From the NCBI GenBank assembly GCA_965371355.1, contig CBDUYD010000189.1, positions 1-5,201 of the forward strand: DNA of 5,201 nucleotides, read 5' to 3'. Below the pieces are notes generated by a model. That model was not told the DNA's origin. It was given only the letters and a program-made list of their open reading frames with translations, and searched no databases. Shown piece after piece: positions 4,991 through 5,201 of the stretch. Numbering within the stretch: position 1 is the first letter of the stretch; the number at the start of each line of letters is the position of its first letter. The position numbers and the translations under genes are program-made. Source of the stretch: JASJHI01 sp965371355. Lineage in GTDB: Bacteria; Actinomycetota; Acidimicrobiia; Acidimicrobiales; Ilumatobacteraceae.

Positions 4991-5194
4991 GTGTCCACTC
5001 CCGTCGAATCGACCGCCGCCGAACTGGCGTCCATCGCCGACAATGTCGATCAGTACCGCCGCAGGGTCGGCGATCTCGCCGAGCGATTCGTCGGCTCCGA
5101 CCGCGACGATCTCGTCGCCGCGATCCACGAGGCCGAACGCCTGTTGCGCAACGCCGAGCGTGGGTTGACGAGGGCACTCCGAATCGCCCGCTGA
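4991..5194 (+). CDS. Small helical protein of unknown function (67 aa), divergent from hisC
   Basis: I do not recognise this protein. GTG at 4991 to TGA at 5192-5194 gives 67 residues, strongly charged and predicted by eye to be two amphipathic helices. The first is AAELASIADNVDQYRRRVGDL (from residue 9) and the second is LVAAIHEAERLLRNAERGLT (from about 41), joined by the short linker VGSDRDD. There is no signal peptide, membrane segment, cysteine pair or helix-turn-helix that I can see, so a small cytosolic helical hairpin or coiled coil is likely. Support for it being a real gene is the strong G/C bias at third codon positions (55 of 67), a -10-like hexamer 6 nt before the GTG, and no overlap with other genes. 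The frame is open further upstream, but that part is antisense to hisC. The shared 71-bp region with hisC may mean shared control; a role in histidine synthesis is not shown. Confidence 0.65.
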   Translation: MSTPVESTAAELASIADNVDQYRRRVGDLAERFVGSDRDDLVAAIHEAERLLRNAERGLTRALRIAR

Positions 5195-5201
5195 ACGTCG
5201 C

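Noticed and set aside
4916..5128. 70-codon minus-strand frame opposite the 67-aa gene
   Set aside because: It is antisense to a frame with better codon bias and its own -10, and shows no recognisable motif.
1..5201. CRISPR arrays, tRNA or rRNA genes, insertion sequences, attachment sites
   Set aside because: No regularly spaced repeats, tRNA-like segments, transposase motifs or terminal inverted repeats were found when reading both strands.

Overview
The window is GC-rich bacterial DNA, about two-thirds G+C by eye. It is gene-dense, with 4-nt ATGA/GTGA overlaps between genes. It looks like Actinomycetota, and the leaderless-type promoters, GTG starts and hisC-hisB-hisH-hisA-hisF order fit that phylum. 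An Acidimicrobiia-like lineage is my best guess, but the sequence does not prove it. There is no sign of phage, insertion sequences, CRISPR or recent transfer.

Layout, right to left on the minus strand: hisC (4919-3786), hisB (3789-3196), hisH (3141-2464), hisA (2467-1730) and hisF (1733-939) form one operon. A crotonase-family gene (881-165) follows, then the first 46 codons of an aldo/keto reductase of the potassium-channel beta-subunit type (140-1, running off the window). A small gene for a 67-residue helical protein (4991-5194) points the other way from hisC. No gene-free stretch exceeds 71 bases.

The his block encodes consecutive steps of histidine synthesis. HisA isomerises ProFAR to PRFAR. 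HisH and HisF together convert PRFAR and glutamine to imidazole glycerol phosphate (IGP) and AICAR. HisB dehydrates IGP, and HisC transaminates imidazole-acetol phosphate to histidinol phosphate. The key catalytic residues are intact in all five. hisG, hisE, hisI, hisD and a histidinol-phosphatase gene are not in the window.

The most striking pattern is regulatory. Each of the four genes that does not directly follow another his gene (aldo/keto reductase, crotonase, hisC, 67-aa protein) has a TAnnnT -10-like hexamer ending 6 or 7 nt before its start codon, and none has a convincing Shine-Dalgarno. This is the expected arrangement for leaderless transcription. Genes inside the operon lack the hexamer. 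A 7-bp inverted repeat lies between the two divergent promoters. Hairpins sit at the ends of hisF and the crotonase gene, directly against the next promoter. I see no new multi-gene system; the content is mainly conserved metabolism with interesting control signals.
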